Positions 9,500-18,118 of a stretch of 36,427 nucleotides of DNA are shown in pieces; within the stretch, counting starts at the first letter, position 1; every line of letters begins with the position of its first letter. The position numbers and the translations under genes were made by a program. This DNA is from Ascoidea tarda (nom. inval.) (taxonomy: Eukaryota > Ascomycota > Saccharomycetes > Ascoideales > Ascoideaceae), in contig JAKTTS010000103.1 in assembly GCA_030560485.1 (NCBI GenBank), positions 1 to 36,427 on the forward strand, read 5' to 3'. A model generated the notes under the pieces. That model saw only the letters and a list, made by a program, of their open reading frames with translations, ran no database searches and was not told the origin of the DNA.

Positions 9500-10165
9500 T
9501 TTTAAAATATAGTATCAAATCCAAGTAAAATTGCTGTTATTCTTTATTTCGTTCGTCTTGAAGATAAAAGTGGGAAAATAGTAAAAAGAGAACAATGAAT
9601 ATTGAAATTGAAATTGAAATTGAAATTGAAATTGAAATTGAAATTGGTAGAAAAAAATTTTGTTTTATTTCACAATTAAGAAACTAAACCAGGATGGAGA
9701 AAAACTGTGGGGAGAAAACTGGGTTGGCAAACTATTGGATGATTTCAACAGCAAGATGAGGTCGAAGTAGAAAATAGAAGAGGGTCCTTGGGGCTACCAA
9801 ACACAAAGAAAAAAGGAGCAGGAGCGATAAAGCAAATGAGAAAAAAACAACCAAAGATATACAGAGATATATAAATAAAGCAGAAGGACAGAAGCGTAAA
9901 GAAATATAAAAGATGATGGTGGAAACAGAGAGGTATAAAGAAAAGACATGCTTGTTCGGCGAGCAAATCTGGCGTCGGCTTCGGCTGCGGCCGGCGCTGA
10001 CCGAAAACAGCGCGGAGCAGACGGGGACCACAGCAAAGGAACTCATGCACTGATCGGCATCAAAGCGCACTTACACTGGCGTGCGCTGGTGGATGCATGC
10101 GGCAGCAGAGACAGCACACGCAGCTCGTACCGCAGAGGTTGGCGCTGGCAAAGAGAGGCCTGGGG
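9500..10165. other. Intergenic region CUB1 promoter / 3' side of the DUF4588 gene
   Basis: Left part: CUB1 leader and promoter, with a hexanucleotide repeat (ATTGAA, seven copies, 9601-9646). Right part, about 9950-10165: strongly GC-rich sequence downstream of the next minus-strand gene. Short open frames here are composition artefacts. No gene is supported. Confidence 0.6.
9601..9646. repeat. Hexanucleotide repeat (ATTGAA)n
   Basis: Seven tandem copies of ATTGAA plus ATTG, about 100 bp upstream of the CUB1 start codon on the minus strand. Confidence 0.95.
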
Positions 10166-11134
10166 TTAGTAGTGTCTGCTCCTCTTCTCGGTTCGGAAGT
10201 CTCTGTTGAGCGAGCGCTTGGTGCCAGCGCTGTTTCTCGCGACGTATCTCACAACGTCGTTGCCGCTGCTGTCGCTGCTGTCGTCGTTCTCACTGTTTCG
10301 GCTGCACTGGTCATCGAGTGTGGTGTCTGCCGCATCGTTCGTATGGTTCTGGTCGAGGTATTGCTGGTAGTTTTTCTTCACCTTGAAGTGTTTCTTTAGC
10401 AGGAATCTATCATTATTTGCATCATTGTTGGTGAATGTGCTGTGGTTGAAAGTGCTGTGCATGTTGGAGGCATTAAAGTTGCTATTGCTAGTAATATTAT
10501 GATTAGCTGCATTATTTTCAGTGCTGCTGATATCATGATCCATAGTATTCATATTATCAATACTGCCATTCTTATCGCTATTGTTAGTGGCACTAGCACT
10601 CTTATTAGTCAGCTCATTGATTTTATCATAATCAAATATCTTCACTTTTTTCTTTGCACTGTCGTGAAACATTTTTATTTTGTTCTCTATTGGAGTTAAA
10701 GGTTTGGCCTTGTAGGTGAATTCATAATCATCAGATAATTTGGTGGATTTGGCTTGATGGCTGCCGGATTTCTTTTTAGGGGTTTTGTATTTAGTCTTTT
10801 CGCTATAATCGTCCACAAGATTCTTATTGATATTCTCACCACCCATCAATTCTGCTTTTTTAGTCAAGCACCAGTTTTCTATATCCAACTCGTTCTCTGA
10901 GTGGTTTATCTTGTGCAATTTAATCAAATTAAGCAAGTCGTCTATGCACTCCAAGTACCCTTTAAATCTGAGCAACGAGCTGTTGGAATTGGATAATCGG
11001 TACAATGTAGCCACTGATTTAGCTGCGTTTTTGAACTCATTGATCAACTCAGCGTCCAACTTGTCAAAGGACTCCTTAGTCACTGGCACTGAGGGAGGCA
11101 AGTTGCTGGATAGTTTTGATAAATCCATGGCCAT
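10166..11134 (-). CDS. Nuclear-type protein of the DUF4588 (HAPSTR1/C16orf72-like) family, tentative
   Basis: The 322-residue protein has one conserved-looking region at about residues 25-75: a run FKNAAKSVATLYRLS followed by LLRFKGYLECIDDLLNLI. This pattern recalls the fungal members of DUF4588, the family of human HAPSTR1/C16orf72, a HUWE1-linked stress protein. That assignment is from memory of the motif and is not certain. The middle has basic stretches (KKKSG, KKKVK) that could be nuclear signals. The second half is Asn/Ser/Asp-rich and low in complexity, and the C terminus ends in a basic RSLNRDFRTEKRSRHY. The last 55 codons are GC-rich, unlike the middle. One CTG codon lies at 10400-10402 (RF-Leu-LKK). 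It shares a divergent promoter with the MATE gene. Confidence 0.6.
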   Translation of the reverse strand: MAMDLSKLSSNLPPSVPVTKESFDKLDAELINEFKNAAKSVATLYRLSNSNSSLLRFKGYLECIDDLLNLIKLHKINHSENELDIENWCLTKKAELMGGENINKNLVDDYSEKTKYKTPKKKSGSHQAKSTKLSDDYEFTYKAKPLTPIENKIKMFHDSAKKKVKIFDYDKINELTNKSASATNNSDKNGSIDNMNTMDHDISSTENNAANHNITSNSNFNASNMHSTFNHSTFTNNDANNDRFLLKKHFKVKKNYQQYLDQNHTNDAADTTLDDQCSRNSENDDSSDSSGNDVVRYVARNSAGTKRSLNRDFRTEKRSRHY

Positions 11135-11504
11135 GCAAGTGTCTCTATCCTTCTGATATCGTGGGTATCACTGATGTCTCTGCTGTCTGCGTAGTCTGTG
11201 CAGTCTCTGCTGTCTCAACTTCTACGCTCTCTCACAGTGTCTTCGCAGACGAAACCTGAGAAAAAAAAGTCCGTCCCCGGATCGGTTTGCTACGCACGCG
11301 GATATCCGCGGAACCTCTGTTTCCAAAAAGGAAAAGCACGAGAAAAACACCAGCATCGTGGGTCATGACGCATCCGTCTTTGTCGAGCCATTTAGGTTTT
11401 TCTTGTGTTTTCCACTTTGGTCACTTTTCATGATAAGATATATAAACACCTTTTGCTCCATCTTTCCTCTCAACGGTTTGCTCACCTTACGCTTTTTCCG
11501 CTCA
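11135..11504. promoter_or_regulatory. Divergent promoter DUF4588 gene / MATE gene
   Basis: A 370-bp segment. The 11160-11340 part is GC-rich (CTGTCTGCG, CCCCGGATCGG, GCACGCGGATATCCGCGG; the last contains the perfect palindrome CCGCGGATATCCGCGG-like GGATATCC core). TATATAAA at 11439-11446 lies 58 bp before the MATE start codon I chose. Confidence 0.6.
11439..11446 (+). promoter_or_regulatory. TATA box of the MATE transporter gene
   Basis: TATATAAA, 58 bp upstream of the ATG at 11505. It lies inside the longer open frame that begins at 11358, which argues that the ATG at 11358 is not in the main transcript. Confidence 0.6.
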
Positions 11505-12081
11505 ATGGTAACTCAGATATTCTCAAAAACTATCTCAAAGGCTCCTTCAAATGTCCGAACTACAACTGGCTTGAGTATTGGTGGGAAGGTCAAACGAAAG
11601 ATTTCCATTGTCACTTTCATTCCTCCCTCTACCAAACTACCTTTGTTTCAGTATAATTCTGACGATGATCAAAGAAGTTTTTTGTCTCTTTGTAATCCGT
11701 CAAACGATGCCATAGATACTCCTCAATTCAATGTAAACAGTTTTGATGATGATATAATAAATAACAATCACAATCACAATAAAACCAATAAATCAAATGA
11801 CGATATTAATACTAATAATGATATCAATAATACCTCTGATCAATCTTCTATTGTTTCTTCTCAATCTTTGCCGACTAATATCGATAAAATCGATTCCGAT
11901 CCCGATTTACAACTATATTTCCAAAACAAACGAAATTCTAAATCCTCTTTATCAAATCATCCAGTTTCTTCTTATAATACCTCAAATGATACTACTCTTG
12001 TTTTATCTGGAGCAACTGATCTAACTTCCCTATTGAACCCTTTAAATTCAACCCCGTTTTCCTACAACTCTATAAATAACG

Positions 12082-12123
<42 letters not shown>

Positions 12124-13646
12124 TAAATACACCCATTTCAAAAGTTTTTGATCCCATTATAGACTCAGATTTAGACTCAGATTTAGACTCAGATTTAGAC
12201 TCAGATTTAGATTTGGATACGGATTCAATTTCAAATTTAAACCCCAATCTAAACCCAAATCATAAAAATAAAAATAAAAAAAATGTTACATTTTTATCTG
12301 AATCAAAAGTTTTAACACATTACTCTATTCCTTTAATTATAACTTTTTTATTAGAACAAATTTTCTCAATTGTTTGTACCATTTCTGTTGGAAGATTAGG
12401 TAAAAATGAATTAGGTGCTTGCTCTTTAGCTTCAATGACAGCTACCATAACTCTAGCCATTTTTGAAGGTATTGCAACCTCTTTAGACACATTGTGTCCA
12501 CAAGCTTATGGTGCAGGAAAATATAATTATGTTGGAATCCATATTCAAAGATCCTTTTTTTTCTCTTTATTTTTATTTATTCCTTTTGCATTCTTATGGT
12601 GGAATTCTAGAGTTTTTCTTTTGTTTTTAATTCCCTCTGAAGATGATTTAAATTTAATTGATTTAACTGTGCTCTTTTTAAGAATTTTAATCATTGGTGT
12701 CCCTCCCTATATAGGTTTTGAAAATTTCAAAAGATTTTTACAGGCCCAAGGAATCTTTGAGATTACCACTTATATTTTATTTATTTGCGCTCCAATTAAT
12801 GTTTTTTTAACTTGGTTTTTAGTTTGGCATTCAAAATTCGGACTAGGTTATATTGGCGCTCCAATTGCTACCGTAATAAACTTCTGGCTAATGTTCATTC
12901 TTTTAATTCTCTATATTATATTTATTGATGGCAAACTATGCTGGGACGGATTCACTTTAAAGGCTTTTCAAAATTGGGATACTTTGTTGAACTTTGCTAT
13001 CCCCGGTGTGATAATGTTGGAAGCTGAAAACTTAAGCTATGAAGTGCTTACTCTATTAGCGTCATATTTTGGTACTGCAGAGTTGGCTGCTCAATCAGCG
13101 GCTTCAACTGTAGCATCACTAACTTATATGATGCCTTTTGCTGTGGGTATAGCTTCATCAACTAGAGTTGCCAATTTCATTGGTGCCAAAAAAGCCGATC
13201 AAAGTAAAATCTCTTGCAAAGTCGGTATAGTTTCATCAATTTTTATCGGTTTACTAAATTGTTCTATACTATATTTCAGTAGATTTCAAATTGCCTCTGT
13301 TTTCTCTAAAGATGACCAAGTGAAATCCTTAATAACTAATATTTTCCCATTGATATCGGTCATACAAATTTTTGATTCAATCAACTCTGTTTCCGGCTCG
13401 ATTTTGAGAGGCCAGGGCCAACAGATCAAGGGCTGCATTATCAATTTTTCCATCTACTACTTTGTTGCAATTCCACTCAGTATCATGTTTGCCTTTTATT
13501 TCGACTGGCAGTTAATCGGGTTGTGGTTAGGCATTGGAATCGGGTTGTTTCTCATCGCAGTCATACAGAGCTGGTTTGCCATTAACGTTGATTGGGAAAT
13601 GCTAGTCAGCAAGGCCTGCGAGCGAAACGAGCTCAAGTTCACCTAG
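11505..13646 (+). CDS. MATE family transporter, YDR338C ortholog
   Basis: This 713-residue membrane protein belongs to the MATE (multidrug and toxin extrusion) family and is closest to yeast YDR338C. About 12 hydrophobic segments follow residue 265. Conserved stretches include IITFLLEQIF, VGRLGKNELGACSLASMT, FEGIATSLDTLCPQAYGAGK, FENFKRFLQAQGIF, GVIMLEAENLSYEVLTLLAS and RGQGQQIKG. YDR338C transport substrate is unknown. I start at 11505 because homology to the YDR338C N terminus (FSKTISKAPSNVRT, IPPSTKLPL) begins there and a TATA box lies just upstream; the ATG at 11358 would add 49 hydrophobic residues before the TATA box. The cytosolic N-terminal 260 residues are Asn/Ser-rich, with a poly-Asn run and four DSDL repeats encoded by a 12-bp unit. 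Confidence 0.9.
12158..12209 (+). repeat. 12-bp tandem repeat encoding Asp-Ser-Asp-Leu
   Basis: Four or more copies of ACTCAGATTTAG within the MATE coding sequence. They give an acidic Ser-containing tract just before the transmembrane core. Confidence 0.9.
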
Positions 13647-13903
13647 GCTGCCTCACACAGCTCCAGTCTCGCAGCAATAAACAGCTATTATATCGAGACC
13701 CGTTTTGGGCACAGATTCCCCAAAGCTGATCCAACCGCGTTCCGGGGGGCATCACGTTCTGCCAGTGGCGTTTGTGCGCTAGCAAAGGACGTTTTTCTCC
13801 AGGTGCAGCTGCTGGAGCATCCCAGCTGAAGGCTTTCTGTTCTCCTTCCATTTCTGGGCCCAGAGCTGTGCAGTCCAATTTTGCAGCATATAAATTGATC
13901 AAC
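13647..13903. promoter_or_regulatory. Intergenic region MATE-PHO85, promoter of PHO85
   Basis: A 257-bp GC-rich segment with no gene. A CATATAAA motif at 13887-13894 is only 10 bp from the PHO85 ATG, too close to act as the TATA box for it, so it is probably leader sequence. Confidence 0.5.
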
Positions 13904-15410
13904 ATGTCCTCCAACTTTGTTCAGTATGTTAGGTCTGACTTTTCTTCTTTCTCCTTTTTTCTGTCCTCTTGGGATATAACAGCCTGTGTATTACTTGGTT
14001 TTCTTTTTATCCAGCGAGATAGATTGATCTGCTCTCGTATTCTCCTTCCCTTTTTTTCTTTTCTCTCTTTTTCTGGTTTTTGTTTATTTCTTTTCCTATT
14101 GTTTCTTATTATTTCCTATTGTTTCTTATTATTTCCCATTATTTTTCATCCACCAGTCCCTTATTAACATGTATATTGATAGATTGGAAAAATTAGGCGA
14201 AGGTACCTATGCGACTGTCTACAAGGGCCGTAATTCCACAACTGGCACCTTGGTGGCATTGAAAGAAATAAACTTGGATTCTGAAGAAGGCACTCCCTCC
14301 ACTGCGATAAGAGAGATATCCCTAATGAAAGAACTAAAACACGAAAATATCGTTTCGTTATACGATGTTATCCACACTGAAAAAAAATTAACCTTGGTTT
14401 TTGAATATATGGACAAAGATTTGAAAAAATATATGGACACCCAAGGTCATAACGGTGCTTTGGATCCTCCAATCGTTAAATCATTCATGTTTCAATTGTT
14501 GAAAGGTATAATGTTTTGTCACGATAATAGGGTTCTTCATCGAGATTTAAAACCTCAAAACTTATTAATCAACTCAAAGGGCGAATTAAAACTAGGTGAT
14601 TTCGGTTTAGCTAGAGCATTTGGTATTCCTGTCAACACTTTTTCAAATGAGGTGGTCACCCTTTGGTACAGAGCACCCGATGTTCTTATGGGCTCGAAAA
14701 ACTATTCAACTTCAATTGATATTTGGTCTGCGGGTTGTATTTTAGCTGAAATGTTTACTGGTAGACCATTATTCCAAGGTTCATCAAACGACGACCAATT
14801 GATAACTATTTTCAAAATCATGGGAACTCCAAATGAAAGAACATGGCCAGGCGTATCTCAATTACCAAATTATAAACAAAATTTCGATTTGTATTTACAA
14901 ACTGATTTAGCTCAAATAATCCAAGGCATTCATCCATTGGCTTTAAATTTATTAAACTCTCTTTTGCAAATGAAACCCGAAACACGAATAAGTGCAAGAA
15001 GTGCTTTGAACCACCAGTGGTTTGCTGAATATTATCAAGTCAACGTCAACGTAAACGTTTCACCCAATACTAATGATATCTACAATCCAATCAATCCAAT
15101 CAACCCAATCAATTCGTTAGGCTCAATTAATCATGGTGGTTATCAACAAGCTCAACAGCAGCAACAACAAAATTTACAGCAAATTCAACACGCTCAACAA
15201 ATCCAACATGCGCAACAATCCCAGGGCCAACAAAATCAATACATGAATCCCTATCAGGTTCAACAGGTTCAACAACATTATGTTCAACAACAACAGCAAT
15301 TGCCAAATATGATACCCGGAAATGTAATAAATTCCAATGATTATAATCAATACCAAGCTTATCAACAACAACAACAACAGCAACAATATCGCATGAATAA
15401 AATGGTTTAA
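13904..15410 (+). CDS. PHO85: PHO85, cyclin-dependent kinase, with one intron after a 20-nt coding exon
   Basis: The coding sequence is 13904-13923 joined to 14183-15410 (415 residues). It begins [20 protein letters not shown], which aligns with yeast Pho85 ([22 protein letters not shown]), also an intron-containing gene. Kinase features are the Gly loop GEGTYATV (12-19), Lys34, PSTAIRE helix (45-51), HRD (126-128), DFG (146-148) and [11 protein letters not shown]. With its Pcl-type cyclins Pho85 controls phosphate response, glycogen, autophagy and cell-cycle steps. An ATG at 14169 lies inside the intron, between branch site and acceptor, and would give the wrong N terminus (MYIDR). From about residue 291 there is a 125-residue Gln/Asn-rich tail ([13 protein letters not shown]) that S. 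cerevisiae Pho85 (305 residues) lacks. No CTG codon occurs. Confidence 0.93.
13924..14182 (+). other. Spliceosomal intron in PHO85
   Basis: 259 bp, with donor GTATGT at 13924-13929, a long pyrimidine-rich stretch, branch site TATTAAC at 14162-14168 and acceptor ATAG ending at 14182. Exon 1 ends in CA and exon 2 begins with A, which builds Gln7 of MSSNFVQLEK. The match to the known Pho85 N terminus makes this firm. Confidence 0.9.
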
Positions 15411-15812
15411 TAAATTATTTTTGAATGTCAAATGGTTTTTTGTTTGTTTATATTACTTTTTATATTTTAATTTTTTGATCTCGATTTTTTTTCTGATGAC
15501 GGGCTTTTGAACTGCTTTACAATTTATAATTTTTTATTGAAGTTAAGCAAACTCTTTGAAATAGATGAATTTTTTGTTTTAGTATCCTAGTATCTTAGTA
15601 TAGTATTTGACACTTTAGTATTTTAGTATTTTAATATCTCAATGCTTTAATTTCTTCAATTGTTCTTATTGAAAAAAAACAACTATTTATTTATGTATTC
15701 TTATTATTTACAGATAAAGTAAAACAAAGTAAAACAAAGTAAAACAAAGTAAAATGAAACAAAATGAAATCAAATGGATAAATAAATAAATAAATAAATA
15801 AATAAATACAAT
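15411..15812. other. Convergent intergenic region with simple repeats
   Basis: It contains the 3' regions of PHO85 and the NDUFAF2-like gene. Seen here are AGTATTTTAGTATTTTA-type repeats (about 15580-15640), a decamer repeat AAAGTAAAAC (about 15716-15753) and (AAAT)n at 15779-15807 just before the stop of the minus-strand gene. No gene is seen. Confidence 0.75.
15716..15807. repeat. Decamer (AAAGTAAAAC)n and tetramer (AAAT)n repeats
   Basis: Three to four copies of AAAGTAAAAC, then degenerate copies, then about seven copies of AAAT. Confidence 0.85.
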
Positions 15813-16403
15813 TCACCTTCTAGGCTTAATAAACGCTGATTCAATTGGATTATCATTCGCTTTTTTCTTTTCAGCAAATCTATCATTTTTCAGTCGATCA
15901 GTATTATTAGTCTTTAGATTATTCGTTGGATTTGATCCAGATTCCTTTTTAGGATTTACACTGGACGATTTAATCTGATATTGGTTTGTTAATTGATTCA
16001 AATTGTCAGATATAGAAGAGTTATTGTTATTCAATGGCATGTTTGAACCATTTGTCCATCTTTCATCAGCTTGTTTGGCTAGTATTTTCATAGCTTGCTG
16101 TCTTTGGACATCGGCAAGTAGTTCAGTCAAAGTTGGATGTCTGGTTCTCGTGTATCTCAACCACTGCATCCATTGAGTGGGTATTTCCTGTTTTTCAAAA
16201 TGTTTTCTGTTATCTCTATAATGGATGATTCTCCGTAATCTTTGATTAGAACTGATATTTTCAAGAAAAAATTCCCAGTAAGTATTGCCATTTAAATCGT
16301 AGCCAACAAAAAATTTTTTTCGAAAGGGAACGTTTCTCAAGGACCTCCATCTATGCCATATTCTTTGGAAGGGAGTGACTTTACCAGCAAGTGGATCCAT
16401 CAT
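15813..16403 (-). CDS. NDUFAF2/NDUFA12-like mitochondrial complex I assembly factor (N7BML type)
   Basis: The 196-residue protein carries the NDUFA12/NDUFAF2 fold signature: FFVGYDLNGNTYWEF (about residues 31-45), RRIIHYRDNRKHF, then IPTQWMQWLRYTRTRHPTLTEL (about 74-95). This order matches human NDUFAF2 (DxxGNxYY, then IPTEWxAWIRxTRxxPPTxEE), which assists late assembly of respiratory complex I in the mitochondrial matrix. I favour the assembly factor over the structural subunit because of the TRxxxPTxxEL end and the long hydrophilic tail. S. cerevisiae has no complex I, so this gene argues for a yeast that kept it. The C-terminal 80 residues are Asn/Ser/Lys-rich. Two adjacent ATGs open the frame; the first is used. 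One CTG codon is at 15891-15893, in the variable tail. Confidence 0.8.
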   Translation of the reverse strand: MMDPLAGKVTPFQRIWHRWRSLRNVPFRKKFFVGYDLNGNTYWEFFLENISSNQRLRRIIHYRDNRKHFEKQEIPTQWMQWLRYTRTRHPTLTELLADVQRQQAMKILAKQADERWTNGSNMPLNNNNSSISDNLNQLTNQYQIKSSSVNPKKESGSNPTNNLKTNNTDRLKNDRFAEKKKANDNPIESAFIKPRR

Positions 16404-16818
16404 TAAACCTGATCAACAGCTGGAGATGAAAAAACATGGAAAACAGATCGAGAAGATCGCTTTTTTTGAGAACTCAACCGGCTCACGTGCACCTTCCCGG
16501 AAAAGCCTTACCACACTTTTCGATGAACGGTCTGGGGGTCTGTGTGATCTGGAGGTCTGCGGAGTCGTGCTCGCACGTTAATTTGGCAAAGAGGTGTAGG
16601 ATCGGATCACGACGAAAGAACAGAGGTAGAACATAAAGAGATTGGGAGAATTGAGAGGTGAGTGGTGGAATAATGTAAATTATAGATTGCAAATAAGCTT
16701 TTTGTATATAAGAATTGGTCCCAGTTGGAAGATTTTTTTTTTCTCAAATTTCTTTTTGTTTGGGTAAACCAGATATTTTGGTATTGGAGAACTGGGTTAT
16801 CAAGATTGTGCAATTAAA
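16404..16818. promoter_or_regulatory. Divergent promoter NDUFAF2-like / YHR112C-like
   Basis: A 415-bp segment with a GC-rich part at about 16480-16620, a Cbf1-type TCACGTG at 16483-16489 and a TATATAAG at 16705-16712, 107-114 bp before the plus-strand ATG. Confidence 0.6.
16483..16489. promoter_or_regulatory. TCACGTG, candidate Cbf1(-Met4) site
   Basis: The exact Cbf1 consensus seen in sulfur-pathway promoters of yeasts. It lies between a sulfur amino-acid-type PLP enzyme gene and a mitochondrial gene, both plausible Cbf1 targets. Function is inferred from the motif only. Confidence 0.45.
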
Positions 16819-17961
16819 ATGGTTGGCATTCAAACTACGTTAATTCATGGAGCAGACTCGATTTATGAACGAGTATCGGATGTTGTTCCACCAATCAATG
16901 TTTCCACTACATTCAAGTATCCTCAAAAGATTGAAGAGTTAATTCCAGTTGATGATCAATCTATCGATAGCATAGCAGGAAGTGGCAATTTCATTTATTC
17001 CAGGTTATCGCATCCCAATAGTGAAGCACTTGAATTGACGTTTAAGAAATTGTTTGGGAAAGACGTTGTTGTTTATTCGTCTGGATTGGCGGCGTTCAAT
17101 GCGATTTTATTTCATTACTCGCCCAAGAAGATTTTCATTGACCATTGTTATGCTGGCTGTCATGGGATAGTCAATTTGTTCAAAAGATTTGGACTAAAGG
17201 AGTTTGGAGTGAGTGAAGAAGAGTTGAAGGAAAATCTATCACAAGGAGATTTGATCCATATTGAAACACCAGTCAATCCCGAGGGAACCAGTTATGATAT
17301 CGAGTATTTTAAAAAGATTGCACATGAAAGAGGAGCATATGTCTCAGTTGACTCTACGTTTGCGCCATTTCCACTACAAGACCCATTTTTATTTGGAGCC
17401 GATATTGTTATGCATTCAGCTACAAAGTACTATGGGGGACACTCAGATTTGTTGTCGGGTTTGTTAGTCGTTAAGGATGACAAGATTAAAGCTGAACTTG
17501 TGTTTGATAGAGTTTATCTTGGTACGAATATTGGAAATTTAGAGAGTTATTTATTAATTAGATCATTGAGAACCTTTAAGATGAGAATCGAGGTTCAATC
17601 TAAGAATTGTGAAGAATTGGTTAAATATTTAAACAATAATAAAGAAGGGAAATTCAGTAAGGTTATTGATAAAATTTATCATTCAAGTTTACAAAAGGAG
17701 GAATTTGTTGCAAGACAATTACCAAATGGATATGGACCAGTTTTCTCGATTGATTTAGTTAGTGAGGATTTTGCTAAAAGATTAGCAGCAAACTTGAAAT
17801 ATTTTCAACACGCTACAAGTCTTGGAGGAGTTGAGAGTTTGATTGAATGGAGAGCATTAAGTGCACCTAAAATCAGAAGAACATTGGTTCGAATCTCAGT
17901 TGGATGTGAAGAAATCGAAGATTTAATTAAGGATATAGAGCAGGGATTATTATCCTTGTAA
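16819..17961 (+). CDS. Cys/Met metabolism PLP-dependent enzyme, YHR112C ortholog
   Basis: The 380-residue protein is a fold-type I PLP enzyme of the cystathionine gamma-synthase/beta-lyase group. It starts MVGIQTTLIHGADSIYERVS, has PPINVSTTF, the YSRLSHPN segment (Tyr60, Arg62 for the phosphate of PLP), SSGLAAFNAIL, Asp178 in SVDSTFAP to bind the pyridine nitrogen and Lys203 in MHSATKYYGGHSD to form the Schiff base. SLGGVESLIEW near the C terminus is also typical. All the catalytic residues are present. Length and the N-terminal sequence match yeast YHR112C (378 residues) better than STR2, STR3 or CYS3. The exact reaction of YHR112C is not settled, so I name the family only. A Cbf1 motif upstream fits a sulfur role. 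No CTG codon is used. Confidence 0.87.
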   Translation: MVGIQTTLIHGADSIYERVSDVVPPINVSTTFKYPQKIEELIPVDDQSIDSIAGSGNFIYSRLSHPNSEALELTFKKLFGKDVVVYSSGLAAFNAILFHYSPKKIFIDHCYAGCHGIVNLFKRFGLKEFGVSEEELKENLSQGDLIHIETPVNPEGTSYDIEYFKKIAHERGAYVSVDSTFAPFPLQDPFLFGADIVMHSATKYYGGHSDLLSGLLVVKDDKIKAELVFDRVYLGTNIGNLESYLLIRSLRTFKMRIEVQSKNCEELVKYLNNNKEGKFSKVIDKIYHSSLQKEEFVARQLPNGYGPVFSIDLVSEDFAKRLAANLKYFQHATSLGGVESLIEWRALSAPKIRRTLVRISVGCEEIEDLIKDIEQGLLSL

Positions 17962-18118
17962 AAAAATAAAAAATTAAAAATTAAAAATAAAAAAAAAGAT
18001 AACAAGATAACAAGATAACAAGACAATAAAATAACAAAATAGTAAAACAATGAAATAACTGAGCTAAATATTAAATAGAATTAAATAGAATTAAATAGAA
18101 TTAAATATTAAATGGATA
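17962..18118. other. Short convergent intergenic region with repeats
   Basis: 157 bp of A-rich sequence with (AAAATTA)n, (ATAACAAG)n and (AATTAAATAG)n short repeats between the stop codons of two convergent genes. Confidence 0.8.

Noticed and set aside
11358-11504. Longer N terminus of the MATE transporter from the ATG at 11358
   Set aside because: A TATA box lies inside this stretch and homology to YDR338C begins at the later ATG (11505).
17886-17897. GGTTCGAATC, B-box-like
   Set aside because: It is inside the coding sequence of the YHR112C-like gene (LVRISVG) and has no tRNA fold around it.
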